Numbered from the stretch's first letter, positions 1-8,999 are shown. The stretch is 17,991 nucleotides of DNA from Desulfuromonadaceae bacterium (GCA_021107335.1 JAIOSZ010000337.1:1-17991), one strand, 5' to 3'. Program-made: numbers and translations. Notes: generated from the sequence alone by a model not told the origin.

Positions 1-372
1 CCCGGTCGCATCGTGGTCGGAATCGATGCCAAAGACGGTCTGGTGGCGGTACGGGGTTGGGCTGATGTGACCGAAAAACTGGCCACAGAGCTGGCAAAAG
101 AGATGGAAGGTTACGGTGTTGAGGCCATCATCTATACCGATATCGCCCGCGACGGCATGATGCAGGGGCCGAATATTGAGGCGACCCGCCAACTGGCCGA
201 AGCCATTAGTGTGCCGGTCATCGCTTCCGGCGGGGTTTCGTCTCTCGATGACATCGCCCGCCTGATGACTGTAGAAGCGTCCGGGGTGACCGGGGTGATC
301 ACCGGCAAGGCCATTTATACCGGTAGCCTCGATCTGCGCGAGGCGGTGACGCTGACTCGCCGTGAACGTTGA
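1..372 (+). CDS. hisA: HisA, C-terminal part (5' truncated by window edge)
   Basis: This is the last 123 codons of the isomerase that opens the ribose ring of ProFAR to PRFAR, step four of histidine synthesis in the cytoplasm. The frame is open from base 1, so the N-terminal half, including the first catalytic Asp, lies outside the window. Visible (beta/alpha)8-barrel motifs are VGIDAKDG, carrying the second acidic catalytic residue; [14 protein letters not shown], the phosphate/substrate loop typical of HisA; and [11 protein letters not shown], a phosphate-binding strand. The family is usually about 240 residues, so roughly half is present. HisF follows after 64 bases on the same strand, which supports HisA rather than the related HisF or TrpA barrels. 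The GTG at base 13 is an internal Val, not the start. Confidence 0.95.
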   Translation, partial: PGRIVVGIDAKDGLVAVRGWADVTEKLATELAKEMEGYGVEAIIYTDIARDGMMQGPNIEATRQLAEAISVPVIASGGVSSLDDIARLMTVEASGVTGVITGKAIYTGSLDLREAVTLTRRER

Positions 373-436
373 TTAAAAAATAGTCTTCACGCCCTTGTAA
401 TGGCGATGAACCATTCTTATCTTTGCAGGATAACCA

Positions 437-1204
437 ATGCTGAGTAAACGAATCATACCTTGTCTTGACGTTAAGGACGGCCGGGTGGTCAAGGGAGTCC
501 AGTTTGTTGGTCTGCGCGATGCTGGCGATCCGGTGGAGGCGGCCGAGATTTATTGCGCCCAGGGCGCCGACGAATTGACCTTCCTCGATATCACCGCTTC
601 AAGTGACAAGCGTAATATTATTCTCGACGTGGTGTCCCGTACCGCTGAGCGGGTATTCATGCCCCTCACCGTGGGCGGCGGCATTCGCGAGATCGCCGAT
701 ATCCGCAATCTGCTCAATGCCGGGGCGGATAAGGTCACTATCAACACGGCTGCTGTTTACCGTCCCGAATTTGTTCGCGAGGCCGCCGAGCGGTTTGGCT
801 CTCAATGTATCGTGGTTGCTATCGACGCGCGCCGGGTGCCTGGTTCCGATCCTCAATGCTGGGAGGTCTATACCCACGGTGGTCGCACACCGACGGACAT
901 CGATGCCATCGACTGGGCAGAACGCATGCAGGCCTACGGCGCCGGCGAGATCATGCTCACCAGCATGGATTGCGATGGCACCAAGGACGGCTACGACCTG
1001 CCTCTGACCCGTAAGGTCAGCGACCGGGTGCAGATTCCGGTTATCGCCTCCGGTGGGGTCGGCAATCTCGAGCATATCCGCGAGGGACTGACCGAAGGCG
1101 GGGCCAGTGCCGCGTTGGCGGCGAGTATCTTTCATTTTCGTGAATACACCATCCGCGAGTGCAAAGAATATCTGCTCAAGCGGGGCGTTCCGGCCCGCTT
1201 ATAG
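437..1204 (+). CDS. hisF: HisF, imidazole glycerol phosphate synthase cyclase subunit
   Basis: Cyclase subunit that pairs with the glutaminase HisH to convert PRFAR plus ammonia into imidazole glycerol phosphate and AICAR. The 255-residue length is normal for the family. The catalytic pair is visible as Asp11 in CLDVKDG and Asp130 in VVAIDAR. The barrel phosphate-binding loops appear as LTVGGGIR (about 77-84) and [11 protein letters not shown] near the C-terminus. The ATG at 437 is preceded by AGGA at 427-430, six bases away, and the protein begins [12 protein letters not shown] as is usual for HisF. It lies 64 bases after hisA and 17 bases before hisIE, so the three are probably one transcript. 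HisH is not in the window and presumably lies upstream. Nothing looks degraded. Confidence 0.97.
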   Translation: MLSKRIIPCLDVKDGRVVKGVQFVGLRDAGDPVEAAEIYCAQGADELTFLDITASSDKRNIILDVVSRTAERVFMPLTVGGGIREIADIRNLLNAGADKVTINTAAVYRPEFVREAAERFGSQCIVVAIDARRVPGSDPQCWEVYTHGGRTPTDIDAIDWAERMQAYGAGEIMLTSMDCDGTKDGYDLPLTRKVSDRVQIPVIASGGVGNLEHIREGLTEGGASAALAASIFHFREYTIRECKEYLLKRGVPARL

Positions 1205-1221
1205 GGGCCCGGGGAGGAACC

Positions 1222-1878
1222 ATGGCTCTTGTGGATCAAGTTCAATTCGATAAGGACGGTCTGGTGCCGGCCGTGGTGCGTGATGCCGCTAGCGGCGCGG
1301 TGCTGATGCTGTCGCACCTCAACGCCGAAGCCTTAGCCCAAACGGTCGCCAGCGGTCTGCTGCATCGGTATTCCCGCTCCAAGGGAACGGTTGTCGCGCC
1401 CGATGTGGATACACCTGAGGTGGTTTGTGAAGCACGTCTGAGCTGTTCCGGTGACTGTCTGCTACTGTCCATCAAGGTTCAGGATAAGACCCGCGATTGC
1501 TTTTCCACCGTGCTCTGGCAGGATCCAAAGGGGATGCCAGCTAACGGGGATATCCTGGATGAAGTCTATCGCATTGTGCAGCAACGGCGCAGTCAGGCTG
1601 CCGATAAGTCTTACGTCGCCTCGTTGTTTGCCAAGGGACTCGACAAGATTCTCGGCAAGATCGGTGAAGAAGCGACGGAAACGGCCGTGGCTGGCAAGGG
1701 TGGCGATCCTGAAGAAGTGGTCTCCGAAACGGCGGACCTGTTTTTTCACGTGTTGGTGCTGCTCGGCTATTACGATCTGCCTCCGCAGCGTGTCTATAAT
1801 GAACTGCGCCGCCGCTTCGGGGTCTCTGGACTGACCGAAAAAGCGAGCCGCAGCCAGCAGAGTGACGTCACTCAGTAG
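1222..1878 (+). CDS. hisIE: HisIE fusion with degenerate HisI domain
   Basis: A 218-residue fusion of a phosphoribosyl-AMP cyclohydrolase (HisI) domain, about 5-105, and a phosphoribosyl-ATP pyrophosphohydrolase (HisE) domain, about 125-215. The HisE half looks intact: FAKGLDKILGKIGEEATE and a downstream ETADLFFHVLVLL, with the acidic residues expected to bind Mg. The HisI half is recognisable from VLMLSHLNAEAL and HRYSRS. It lacks the family's KGETSG stretch, has SCSGD where DCDxD should bind metal, and has no CHTG motif. PR-AMP cyclohydrolase activity is therefore doubtful, and a separate hisI gene is expected elsewhere. The ATG at 1222 is preceded by GGGGAGGAA (1211-1219). Earlier in-frame starts would overlap hisF and lack such a site. 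A hairpin at 1906-1931 closes the operon. Confidence 0.88.
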   Translation: MALVDQVQFDKDGLVPAVVRDAASGAVLMLSHLNAEALAQTVASGLLHRYSRSKGTVVAPDVDTPEVVCEARLSCSGDCLLLSIKVQDKTRDCFSTVLWQDPKGMPANGDILDEVYRIVQQRRSQAADKSYVASLFAKGLDKILGKIGEEATETAVAGKGGDPEEVVSETADLFFHVLVLLGYYDLPPQRVYNELRRRFGVSGLTEKASRSQQSDVTQ

Positions 1879-1905
1879 GCTGGATTTCGCTGTTTTATTC
1901 ATTAC

Positions 1906-1934
1906 GAGGGGACCGGTTGTCCGGTCGCCTCTTT
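1906..1934 (+). terminator. Probable intrinsic terminator after the his genes
   Basis: GAGG-G-GACCGG and CCGGTC-G-CCTC form a ten-pair stem with one G/G mismatch around a TTGT loop. TTT follows directly and a further TTTT comes a few bases later. The T tract is interrupted, so termination may be partial. It lies between hisIE and yqeY and separates the histidine genes from the macromolecular-synthesis cluster. Confidence 0.6.
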
Positions 1935-1968
1935 GTGCTTTTCCTACCCAGTGAGGATAAACGGGCTG

Positions 1969-2415
1969 ATGAGTCTTAAACAACAATTGACCGATGCCAT
2001 GAAAGACGCCATGAAGGCCAAGGCTAGCGAACGTCTGAGCACCATTCGACTGATTCGCTCTGCCATCAAAAACCGCGAGATCGACACCCGCGAGGAACTC
2101 GGCGATCCGGACGTCATCGCCATTCTTGGTACCCTGGTTAAGCAACGCAAGGAATCGGCTCAGATCTATCGAGACAACCAGCGCCTGGATCTGGCCGGAA
2201 AAGAAGAAGCCGAGTTGCTGATCCTGCAGGAGTTCCTGCCCGAACCTCTGAGCGACGAGGAATTGGTGGCCTTGATCGATGAAATCGTTAGCGAACTCGG
2301 AGCCACCTCCATGCGCGATATGGGGCCGGTGATGAAGTTGGTTGGCGAGCGAGCCCAAGGCCGCGCTGATGGCAAGAAAGCCAGCGGTATGGTTAAGGCA
2401 CGGCTGGCCGGTTGA
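1969..2415 (+). CDS. yqeY: YqeY/GatB-domain family protein
   Basis: A 148-residue protein of the YqeY family, related to the tail domain of the GatB subunit of the tRNA-dependent amidotransferase. The exact role of stand-alone YqeY is not established; it is thought to be tRNA- or translation-linked. Recognition rests on the start MSLKQQLTDAMKDAMKAK, the following RLSTIRLIRSAIKNREID, the segment EEAELLILQEFLPEPLS, and the C-terminal GRADGKKASGMVKARL, all typical of the family. The ATG at 1969 matches the usual family start. A GTGAGGATAA purine stretch (1951-1960) lies upstream at a rather long distance. An earlier in-frame start at 1933 would add an atypical MCFSYPVRING extension and is not favoured. 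YqeY commonly lies beside rpsU, dnaG and rpoD. Here rpsU is absent and cvpA follows after 22 bases. Confidence 0.92.
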   Translation: MSLKQQLTDAMKDAMKAKASERLSTIRLIRSAIKNREIDTREELGDPDVIAILGTLVKQRKESAQIYRDNQRLDLAGKEEAELLILQEFLPEPLSDEELVALIDEIVSELGATSMRDMGPVMKLVGERAQGRADGKKASGMVKARLAG

Positions 2416-2437
2416 CCGAGACACTTTCGGCATAATT

Positions 2438-2979
2438 ATGAATCTATTAGATATCGCTATTCTGCTCTTGCTGGCCTGCTTCATTCTCAAGGGGTTGTTG
2501 CGCGGTCTTTTGCGGGAGCTATGCTCCCTCTGCGGACTGTTTGGCGGTCTCTTTTTGGCCGTGCGTTATCATGCTTCCTTGGCGGAGTTATTAATAGAAC
2601 GCGTTGCCTGGCCAAGCCAGCTGTGTGTGGTGATTGCCTTTGTTGCTCTGCTGTTGCTGACGGTGATTTTTTTGGGTTGCTGGGCTTTGTACTGTCCCGT
2701 TTCATCAAGCTGCTGTTCCTCGGTGGTTTCAACCGGGTGGCCGGTGCTTTGTTCGGTTTGGTTCAAGGCGGTCTGTTGCTGACCCTGGTTTTCTACGGCC
2801 TGAGTCTCAGTCCTTTGCCGCCGCAAGTTCGTGATTTGTTCAAACAGTCTCAGTTAGCGCCGCCGCTAGTTCGGTTTGGCGATACTCTGCTACATCAGGG
2901 CGGCCAAGTGTTGCAGCAACAAACAGTGGCAAGGCCATTAGCTGCCGGCAACACCGTTCAATCGCCAGGGAACCGATGA
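2438..2979 (+). pseudogene. cvpA: CvpA family membrane protein, split by a -1 frameshift
   Basis: CvpA-type inner-membrane protein; relatives are linked to colicin V production and envelope functions. The reading frame beginning at ATG 2438 encodes MNLLDIAILLLLACF, LRGLLRELCSLCGLFGGL and a further hydrophobic stretch ending LLLLTVIF. At the T7 run 2667-2673 homology jumps to the -1 frame, which continues GLLGFVLSRFIKLLFLGGFNR and VQGGLLLTLVFYGLSL to the stop at 2977-2979. Without a shift, the first frame ends at 2782 as a 114-residue product with a Cys-rich nonsense tail. One added T, or a -1 slip, gives a normal-looking product of about 180 residues with four likely membrane segments. T TTT TTG in the starting frame is a canonical slippery heptamer, so the lesion could be mutation, sequencing error or programmed frameshifting. 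The stop overlaps the mutS2 start as ATGA. Confidence 0.85.
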
Positions 2980-5345
2980 GTAAAGAAACTCTGCGGGTAC
3001 TTGAGTACGATAAGGTTCGTAGCCTGCTGGCTCGCTTTACCTCCACCGTACCAGGGCGTGAGTTGGCTCTGGAACTTCAGCCGTTGCCTGAAAAGACAGC
3101 AGTTGCCGAGGCCTTGGCCGAGGTAGGTGAGATGTGTCAGTTGCTAGAGCAGGTCGGTCGGCCGCCGGTGGGGGCCTGCTGCGACCTGGTGCCGGCGTTG
3201 CGTCAGCTGAGTACCGAGGGGGTCTGGCTACCTGCCGAGCAGTTGCTTGAGGTACAAAGCAGTTTAGATGCGGCTCACGACTGTCGTAAGTATCTGGCCG
3301 AACGGCCGCAGTGGCCACTTCTTTCGAGTCTGGCCGACGGTCTGCAACCCTGCGCGGCGTTGCGTCGTGAAATTTCTGAAAGTATCGGCTCGCGAGGAGA
3401 GATTCTCGATAGCGCGTCCTTTGAGCTGGGAGATTTACGTTATCAGTTGCGCCGCTTGCGGGAACGGATTCGTAAGATTCTTGAAGAACTGCTGCTGTCC
3501 GATCGCTACGAGGGGGTTTTTCAAGACCGGTTGGTGACTGAGCGCAATGGACGTTATGTGGTGCCCGTAAAGGCCGATCACCGTGGCCGGCTCAAAGGTT
3601 TCGTTCACGACGAATCATCCAGCGGTCAGACCCTGTTCGTTGAACCGACAGCGGTGCTCGACAAAAACAATGAACTGCAGGCTTTGCAGCGAGCTGAACA
3701 GCGGGAGCTGGAACGCATTCTGCGTCGATTGGCAGACGGTGTACGACGCCATAGTGACGCGCTGAGGGACAATCAGCGAGTCCTGGCACGTCTTGATTTA
3801 CGCGCTGCTGCGGCCCGTTTTTCCCGCTTTAGCGACGGGGCTGCGCCACAGTTAGTGGACAAACCGCTCATCGAACTGAAGGGCGCCCGTCATCCCCTGC
3901 TGCTATTTGAGGCTGATGGAACCCCGGTCCCAGATCAGGCGGTAGCCATCGATCTGCTGTTGGCGGCCGATAAAGATACGCTGGTGATCAGTGGTCCCAA
4001 TACCGGCGGCAAGAGCGTTGCGTTAAAGACCGCCGGTCTGTTGGTATTGATGGTTCGGTCCGGACTGCACGTGCCTTGTCGACCCGATCGCCGACTCTTT
4101 TTGTTTGATGAGGTTTTCGCCGATATCGGTGACGAGCAGAGTATTGAGCAGGGGCTGTCAACTTTTTCGGGTCATTTGAGCCGCATGCGCCAGATTCTGC
4201 AGCAGGCGGATCGTTGCTCGCTGGTACTTCTCGACGAGGCCGGCACCGGCACCGACCCGACTGAAGGCGCAGCTTTGGCCATGGCGGTACTCGATGAATT
4301 ACGTGGTGTCGGCGCCAAGACCTTAGTGACCACCCATCTGAACCTGGTCAAGGGCTATGCTCTGCTGGGATCGCGGGTGGAAAATGCTGCCGTGGAGTTT
4401 GACGAACAGACCCTGCAGCCGACCTATCGCTTGCATTACGGTATCCCCGGTGCGAGTAAGGCTTTTACCATCGCCCGCAGGCTCGGTTTGCCCGAGACTT
4501 TGCTAACCCGTGCCGAAGGTTATCTTGGCGAGGGTGAAAAGGCCGGACTGGATCTGATTGAAAAAATCAATCAGCAGCAACAGGACCTGTCCCGGCGACT
4601 GGAAGATGCCGAGCAATTGCAAAAACGGGCGCGTCTCGAACGGGCCAAGCGCAAGCAGTTGCTGGAAGAGCTTGAAGGCCAGCGCCAGGCTCTGCTCGAT
4701 AAAGCCCGCCGGCGTGGCGAAGGGCTGGTTCGAGAGGCTGAAGATAATATCAAGCGACTGTTCAAGGATCTGCGGCAGGATGCACCCGATGTTGCCGGCC
4801 AAGCGCGCGTGACCGGGGAACTGCGTCAGGTTCGTGAGGCGCTGCGGCCTGTCCCGGCAGCAACACCCCGATCCGTTGCTGCGCCAAAGGAAGTGACTGT
4901 TGGAGAATTGCTGCGTATTCCTGCTTTGGGCAGCGAAGGCGAGGTGGTGCGGGTCGCTGGCAATCAGGTCGAACTTTCGGTGCAGGGCAAAAAGTTACGC
5001 TTGTCGTTGAGTTCATTGGAGCAGTCCCAACCCCGTCGGTTTGCCCGGCGCAAAAGTGACGGTGGTCAGGTGCGCAGCCGAGTAGAGCGGGACGCCGGCC
5101 ATAGTCGCCTACTGTTGGTTGGCAAGCGGGTTGATGAAGCCCTGGGGTTGCTCGACCGTTTCGTCGATGACGCTCTGCTGCATGGTTTGGTTGAGCTAGA
5201 AATCGTGCATGGCTGCGGCGAAGGCATTCTGCGGCGAGCCGTGCGGGAGTTTCTGGCTGGGCATCGTGAGGTGGAGATTTTTCACGCTGCCGATCTAGCG
5301 CGAGGCGGCGACAATGTAACCATTGCACAGCTGAGAGGGGTATGA
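2976..5345 (+). CDS. mutS2: MutS2, DNA-binding ATPase with Smr domain
   Basis: A 789-residue MutS2. Depending on species, the family suppresses homologous recombination by acting on branched DNA, or splits collided ribosomes. Domains in order are: an N-terminal core and clamp helices (about 1-310); the ABC ATPase with Walker A GPNTGGKS at 340-347, a Walker B region SLVLLDEAGTGTDPTEG near 416-432, and the switch TTHLNLVKGYA; a long charged coiled coil (about 525-620); a KOW-like segment (about 640-685); and a C-terminal Smr domain (about 710-789). The Smr HGxGxG motif is present as HGCGEG. The usual LDLRG motif is replaced by LLLVG, so nuclease activity is uncertain. MutS1 mismatch-recognition domain I is absent, as expected. 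The gene overlaps cvpA upstream and dnaG downstream by ATGA, implying translational coupling. Confidence 0.96.
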   Translation: MSKETLRVLEYDKVRSLLARFTSTVPGRELALELQPLPEKTAVAEALAEVGEMCQLLEQVGRPPVGACCDLVPALRQLSTEGVWLPAEQLLEVQSSLDAAHDCRKYLAERPQWPLLSSLADGLQPCAALRREISESIGSRGEILDSASFELGDLRYQLRRLRERIRKILEELLLSDRYEGVFQDRLVTERNGRYVVPVKADHRGRLKGFVHDESSSGQTLFVEPTAVLDKNNELQALQRAEQRELERILRRLADGVRRHSDALRDNQRVLARLDLRAAAARFSRFSDGAAPQLVDKPLIELKGARHPLLLFEADGTPVPDQAVAIDLLLAADKDTLVISGPNTGGKSVALKTAGLLVLMVRSGLHVPCRPDRRLFLFDEVFADIGDEQSIEQGLSTFSGHLSRMRQILQQADRCSLVLLDEAGTGTDPTEGAALAMAVLDELRGVGAKTLVTTHLNLVKGYALLGSRVENAAVEFDEQTLQPTYRLHYGIPGASKAFTIARRLGLPETLLTRAEGYLGEGEKAGLDLIEKINQQQQDLSRRLEDAEQLQKRARLERAKRKQLLEELEGQRQALLDKARRRGEGLVREAEDNIKRLFKDLRQDAPDVAGQARVTGELRQVREALRPVPAATPRSVAAPKEVTVGELLRIPALGSEGEVVRVAGNQVELSVQGKKLRLSLSSLEQSQPRRFARRKSDGGQVRSRVERDAGHSRLLLVGKRVDEALGLLDRFVDDALLHGLVELEIVHGCGEGILRRAVREFLAGHREVEIFHAADLARGGDNVTIAQLRGV

Positions 5346-7159
5346 CAGGACTGATTGGCGAAGATAAGATTCAGGAAATCCGCGAGCGTATCGACATCGT
5401 CGAGCTGGTATCCTCGTATCTGCCGCTGAAACGTTCAGGAGCGAATCATTTGGGGCTGTGTCCCTTTCACAGTGAAAAGACGCCGTCTTTTAATGTCAAT
5501 GCGCCGCGGCAGATATTTCACTGCTTTGGTTGCGGAGTCGGCGGCGACGCCTTTTCTTTCGTCATGCGCATGGAGGGATTGAGTTTCCCCGAAGCCCTAC
5601 GTCGTCTCGCTGAGCGAGCTGGGGTTGAACTTCAAGAAGAACAGTTGACCCCAGCCGAAGAGCAGCAACGACAAGATCGAGACCGACTGCTGCGTGTCAG
5701 TGAGGTGGCTTCCGCCTTCTATCATGAGCAGTTGCTCGAAGATCCTCAGGGGGCAGAAGGACGTCGATATCTGCGCCAGCGCGGCTATGAAGGGGAAACC
5801 GTTCGCGAGTTTGGTTTGGGTTATGCGCCCGATAGTTGGCAGGCGTTGGCTGAACATCTGGCCGGTAAGGGGTTTGAGCCCAAGTGGGCGCGGGATATAC
5901 TCGGGCTGGTGCGGGAAGGTCAAAAGGGGCGGGGGGATTACGACCTGTTTCGCAAGCGACTGCTGTTTCCTATTCAGGACAGCCGTGGTCGGGTGGTGGC
6001 CTTTGGTGGTCGGGTGTTGGACGATAGTCTGCCCAAATACATCAATTCGCCCGAATCGCCTATTTACCATAAGGGGCAGATTCTCTATGGCCTGTATCAG
6101 GCCAAGGAGGCGATGCGGCGTAGCGAAACGGGGATTGTGGTTGAGGGGTACTTCGATCAGTTGGCCCTCTATCGAGCCGGTTTTCAGAATGCCGTGGCGA
6201 CTTGCGGTACGTCCCTGACCGCCGAACATGCGCGGCTGCTAAAGCGTTATTGTAAACAGCTGCTGCTGTTTTTTGACCAGGACAAGGCCGGTCGAAAGGC
6301 GACCTTTCGTGCCATGGAAGTCCTTTTGGCCGAAGGGTTATCCGCGTCGGTGGTCGAACTGTCAGCTGATGAGGATCCTGATTCTTATCTGGCTGGTCAT
6401 TCTGCCGAGGACCTCCAGGTTGTTTTTGACCGGGCGCGGCCGGTGTTAAAGGTATATCTCGATCACTGCCTGGCGCTCCATGGTGACAGTATAGAAGGTA
6501 AAGTGCGGGCGGCCGAGGAGATGCTCGGGAAATTGCGCCTGCTTCCGAGCGAACTGGAGCGGGATCTATATCTTAAGGAATTAGCCCAGCGTACGGGGCT
6601 CGATGAGGAATTGCTTAAAAAGAAAGTCGTTTCTCGGCCAAAGGTGACCTCGTCCAAACCCAAGGCGGCTCAACCGCAGGTTGTTCCGCAGCCACAGAGG
6701 CCTTTAATGCGACCGACGGCCACCAAGGGTGGAGAATATAAGATTCAGGAATGCCTGTTGCATCTAATGAAGGTCAATAGTGAGATTCGCAGCAAGGTGG
6801 CAGAAGCGACTCCAGAGGCACTGTTTGGCGACGATGACCGGCGAGCCATCGCGGCTGGCCTAATTAATAGCAGCTCTGAAGAAGGCAAGCTGGATGAAGA
6901 CCGGTTGCTGAATGGTTTAAACGAAGACCAAAAGGCGATTCTATCGGGTATTATTGTAAAGGACGATGAGGCACTGGCTGAAGAGGGTGCTCGAATTTTT
7001 GAAGATTGTAAAAAAGCGATGGGCCGTCACCAGCTAAAAGAGCGCTACCGGATCCTGCAAGAACAGATTCAGCAGGCTGAAAAGGCTGGTGATAGCGCGG
7101 CGTTGGCGACCTTCCAGCGCGAGTCACTGGATGTGTCGAAAAGGATCAAACAACGGTAA
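5342..7159 (+). CDS. dnaG: DNA primase DnaG
   Basis: A 605-residue primase that synthesises RNA primers at replication forks together with the replicative helicase. The N-terminal zinc-binding domain shows Cys40, His43, Cys61 and Cys64 in CPFHSEKTPSF and HCFGCGVGGD. The RNA-polymerase core contains KYINSPESPIYHKG (232-245). The Toprim acidic residues are Glu268 in VEGYFD and Asp312/Asp314 in FDQDKAGRKA, with DEDPDSYL at 343-350 completing the metal site. The C-terminal helicase-interaction region (about 460-605) is poorly conserved, as is usual. The start ATG overlaps the mutS2 stop. RpoD follows after 73 bases, the classic dnaG-rpoD pairing of the macromolecular-synthesis operon. No lesion was seen. 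Confidence 0.98.
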   Translation: MTGLIGEDKIQEIRERIDIVELVSSYLPLKRSGANHLGLCPFHSEKTPSFNVNAPRQIFHCFGCGVGGDAFSFVMRMEGLSFPEALRRLAERAGVELQEEQLTPAEEQQRQDRDRLLRVSEVASAFYHEQLLEDPQGAEGRRYLRQRGYEGETVREFGLGYAPDSWQALAEHLAGKGFEPKWARDILGLVREGQKGRGDYDLFRKRLLFPIQDSRGRVVAFGGRVLDDSLPKYINSPESPIYHKGQILYGLYQAKEAMRRSETGIVVEGYFDQLALYRAGFQNAVATCGTSLTAEHARLLKRYCKQLLLFFDQDKAGRKATFRAMEVLLAEGLSASVVELSADEDPDSYLAGHSAEDLQVVFDRARPVLKVYLDHCLALHGDSIEGKVRAAEEMLGKLRLLPSELERDLYLKELAQRTGLDEELLKKKVVSRPKVTSSKPKAAQPQVVPQPQRPLMRPTATKGGEYKIQECLLHLMKVNSEIRSKVAEATPEALFGDDDRRAIAAGLINSSSEEGKLDEDRLLNGLNEDQKAILSGIIVKDDEALAEEGARIFEDCKKAMGRHQLKERYRILQEQIQQAEKAGDSAALATFQRESLDVSKRIKQR

Positions 7160-7193
7160 ATAACGACATTTCGTTCAGATATGTAACAACCCT

Positions 7194-7212
7194 ATTTCCG
7201 GTCAACGGAAAT
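7194..7212. promoter_or_regulatory. Perfect 7-bp inverted repeat in the rpoD leader
   Basis: ATTTCCG and CGGAAAT flank the five-base loop GTCAA and end one base before the purine-rich ribosome-binding region GAGAGGAG (7214-7221) of rpoD. It could be a small mRNA hairpin affecting rpoD translation or a dyad protein-binding site. No T run follows, so it is not a terminator. Function is unproven. Confidence 0.4.
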
Positions 7213-7232
7213 CGAGAGGAGAAAAAACGCAC

Positions 7233-8999
7233 ATGTCCAAGAAACCCGGCATGGAAGAGGTCCAGCAACTTATCGACCTCGGTAGAGAAAAGGGTTACCT
7301 AACCTACGATGAAGTCAACGACATTCTGCCTGAAGGGATGGTGTCCTCTGACCAGCTTGACGACCTGATGAGCATGTTCGGCGAGATGGATATCGAAGTG
7401 GTCGACTCGGAAAGCAAGGCTTCTGCCAGCCTCAAGAAAAAGGTTAGCAGTACTAGCGACGATGACGACGATGACGATAGCGAAGACGAAACCGAATATG
7501 CGGCGGGTGTGCTCGGGCGGACCAGCGATCCGGTGCGCATGTACCTGCGGGAGATGGGCCAGGTCTCGTTGCTGACCCGGGAAGGCGAAGTAGAGATCGC
7601 CAAGCGGATCGAAGCCGGAGAGGCTCAGGTGACCCGGGTCATTATGAAGACTCCGATTGCCTTCAAGGACGTGCTGGTTCTCGGCGACAAGCTGGCCAAA
7701 GACCAGATTGGTGTGGCCGAGATCACCAAAGAATTTGAAGTCGAAGAGGGCGCCGAGGTCGAAGAGAAGCAACGTAACCGCACCCTTGATCTGATGGCTG
7801 GAATCCGCGAGAAGAATGAGCAGCTCATGGCTTTGCGCGAGCAGCAGGCCGAGGCCACCAAAGAACAGAAACAAGCCTTGCTGGCCGAGGAGCAGGAACT
7901 AAATATTGCCACCGGCGAGTTGATGCGCGAGATTCGCCTCAAGGATTATCAGGTCGATAAAATTGTCGATCGCCTCAAGGAACTGGCAAAACAGGTCAAA
8001 AAGGGTTTGGCCGAAGTCAGCGCCTGTGAAGAGGAGTTGAGCCGACCCTACCGTGATATCAAGCGTCTGTTGCGCCGCATGCGCAAAAGCGATGACGATG
8101 CCCTGCAGGTCTCCGAGGAGCTCAATGCCCCCATCGATACACTGCTGGTGGTGGAAAAAAGGCTTAAGAGCGCTCAGCGCAAGTTCAAACGGGTTGAAGA
8201 AGAGTCCGGGTTTGCCCCCGAGGAGTTGCTCGACTCTCTGAAAGAGGTGCAGAAGGGCGAATGGCGAGCCAAGGCGGCCAAGTCCGAACTGGTAGAGGCC
8301 AACCTGCGGCTGGTGGTATCCATTGCCAAAAAATACACCAATCGTGGTCTGCAGTTTCTCGATCTGATTCAGGAAGGCAACATCGGCCTGATGAAAGCCG
8401 TCGATAAATTTGAATATCAGCGGGGCTACAAGTTTTCCACCTATGCGACCTGGTGGATTCGTCAGGCGATCACCCGTGCTATTGCCGACCAGGCCCGCAC
8501 CATTCGCATCCCGGTGCATATGATCGAAACCATCAACAAGCTGATCCGCACCAGCCGGCAACTGGTACAAGAAATCGGCCGCGAACCGCTGCCCGAAGAG
8601 ATCGCCGAGCGCATGGAACTGCCCTTGGAAAAGGTCCGCCGGGTACTCAAAATTGCTAAAGAACCGATCAGCCTCGAGACTCCTATCGGCGAAGAAGAAG
8701 ATTCTTCTCTCGGTGATTTTATCGAGGATAAGGGGGTTGTGTCGCCACTGGAGGCGGTTATCACCGGCAACCTTTCGGATCAGACCTCGCGGGTTTTGTC
8801 GACTCTGACGCCACGGGAAGAAAAGGTTTTACGTATGCGTTTTGGGATCGGTGAGAAGTCGGACCATACCCTGGAAGAGGTTGGTCAGGATTTTGCCGTC
8901 ACCCGGGAGCGCATTCGCCAAATCGAAGCCAAGGCGCTGCGTAAACTGCGCCATCCGAGTCGGGCAAAACGCCTAAAAAGCTTTGTCGAGACGACCTAA
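7233..8999 (+). CDS. rpoD: RpoD, primary sigma-70 factor
   Basis: A 588-residue housekeeping sigma factor that directs RNA polymerase to -35/-10 promoters. Region 1.1 is at about 1-60. An acidic linker with seven consecutive Asp sits near 76-83. Region 1.2 contains [20 protein letters not shown] (99-118). A non-conserved region of about 200 residues follows, as in proteobacterial primary sigmas. Region 2 (from about 355) has [20 protein letters not shown], the core-binding [19 protein letters not shown], and the -10 recognition stretch [17 protein letters not shown]. Region 3 follows. Region 4 begins [16 protein letters not shown] (about 526), with the -35 helix-turn-helix [20 protein letters not shown]. 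Presence of regions 1.1 and 1.2 and the full length mark it as the primary sigma, not RpoS or RpoH. The ATG at 7233 follows GAGAGGAG. Confidence 0.98.
   Translation: MSKKPGMEEVQQLIDLGREKGYLTYDEVNDILPEGMVSSDQLDDLMSMFGEMDIEVVDSESKASASLKKKVSSTSDDDDDDDSEDETEYAAGVLGRTSDPVRMYLREMGQVSLLTREGEVEIAKRIEAGEAQVTRVIMKTPIAFKDVLVLGDKLAKDQIGVAEITKEFEVEEGAEVEEKQRNRTLDLMAGIREKNEQLMALREQQAEATKEQKQALLAEEQELNIATGELMREIRLKDYQVDKIVDRLKELAKQVKKGLAEVSACEEELSRPYRDIKRLLRRMRKSDDDALQVSEELNAPIDTLLVVEKRLKSAQRKFKRVEEESGFAPEELLDSLKEVQKGEWRAKAAKSELVEANLRLVVSIAKKYTNRGLQFLDLIQEGNIGLMKAVDKFEYQRGYKFSTYATWWIRQAITRAIADQARTIRIPVHMIETINKLIRTSRQLVQEIGREPLPEEIAERMELPLEKVRRVLKIAKEPISLETPIGEEEDSSLGDFIEDKGVVSPLEAVITGNLSDQTSRVLSTLTPREEKVLRMRFGIGEKSDHTLEEVGQDFAVTRERIRQIEAKALRKLRHPSRAKRLKSFVETT

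Noticed and set aside
1860..1873. Perfect 14-base palindrome GAGTGACGTCACTC
   Set aside because: It lies in the last codons of hisIE, where coding accounts for it. No promoter or repeat partner supports an operator.
1462..2490. Long open frame on the minus strand (342 codons) across hisIE, the terminator and yqeY
   Set aside because: Antisense shadow of two clearly recognised plus-strand genes. The protein is low in recognisable motifs and spans the his terminator.
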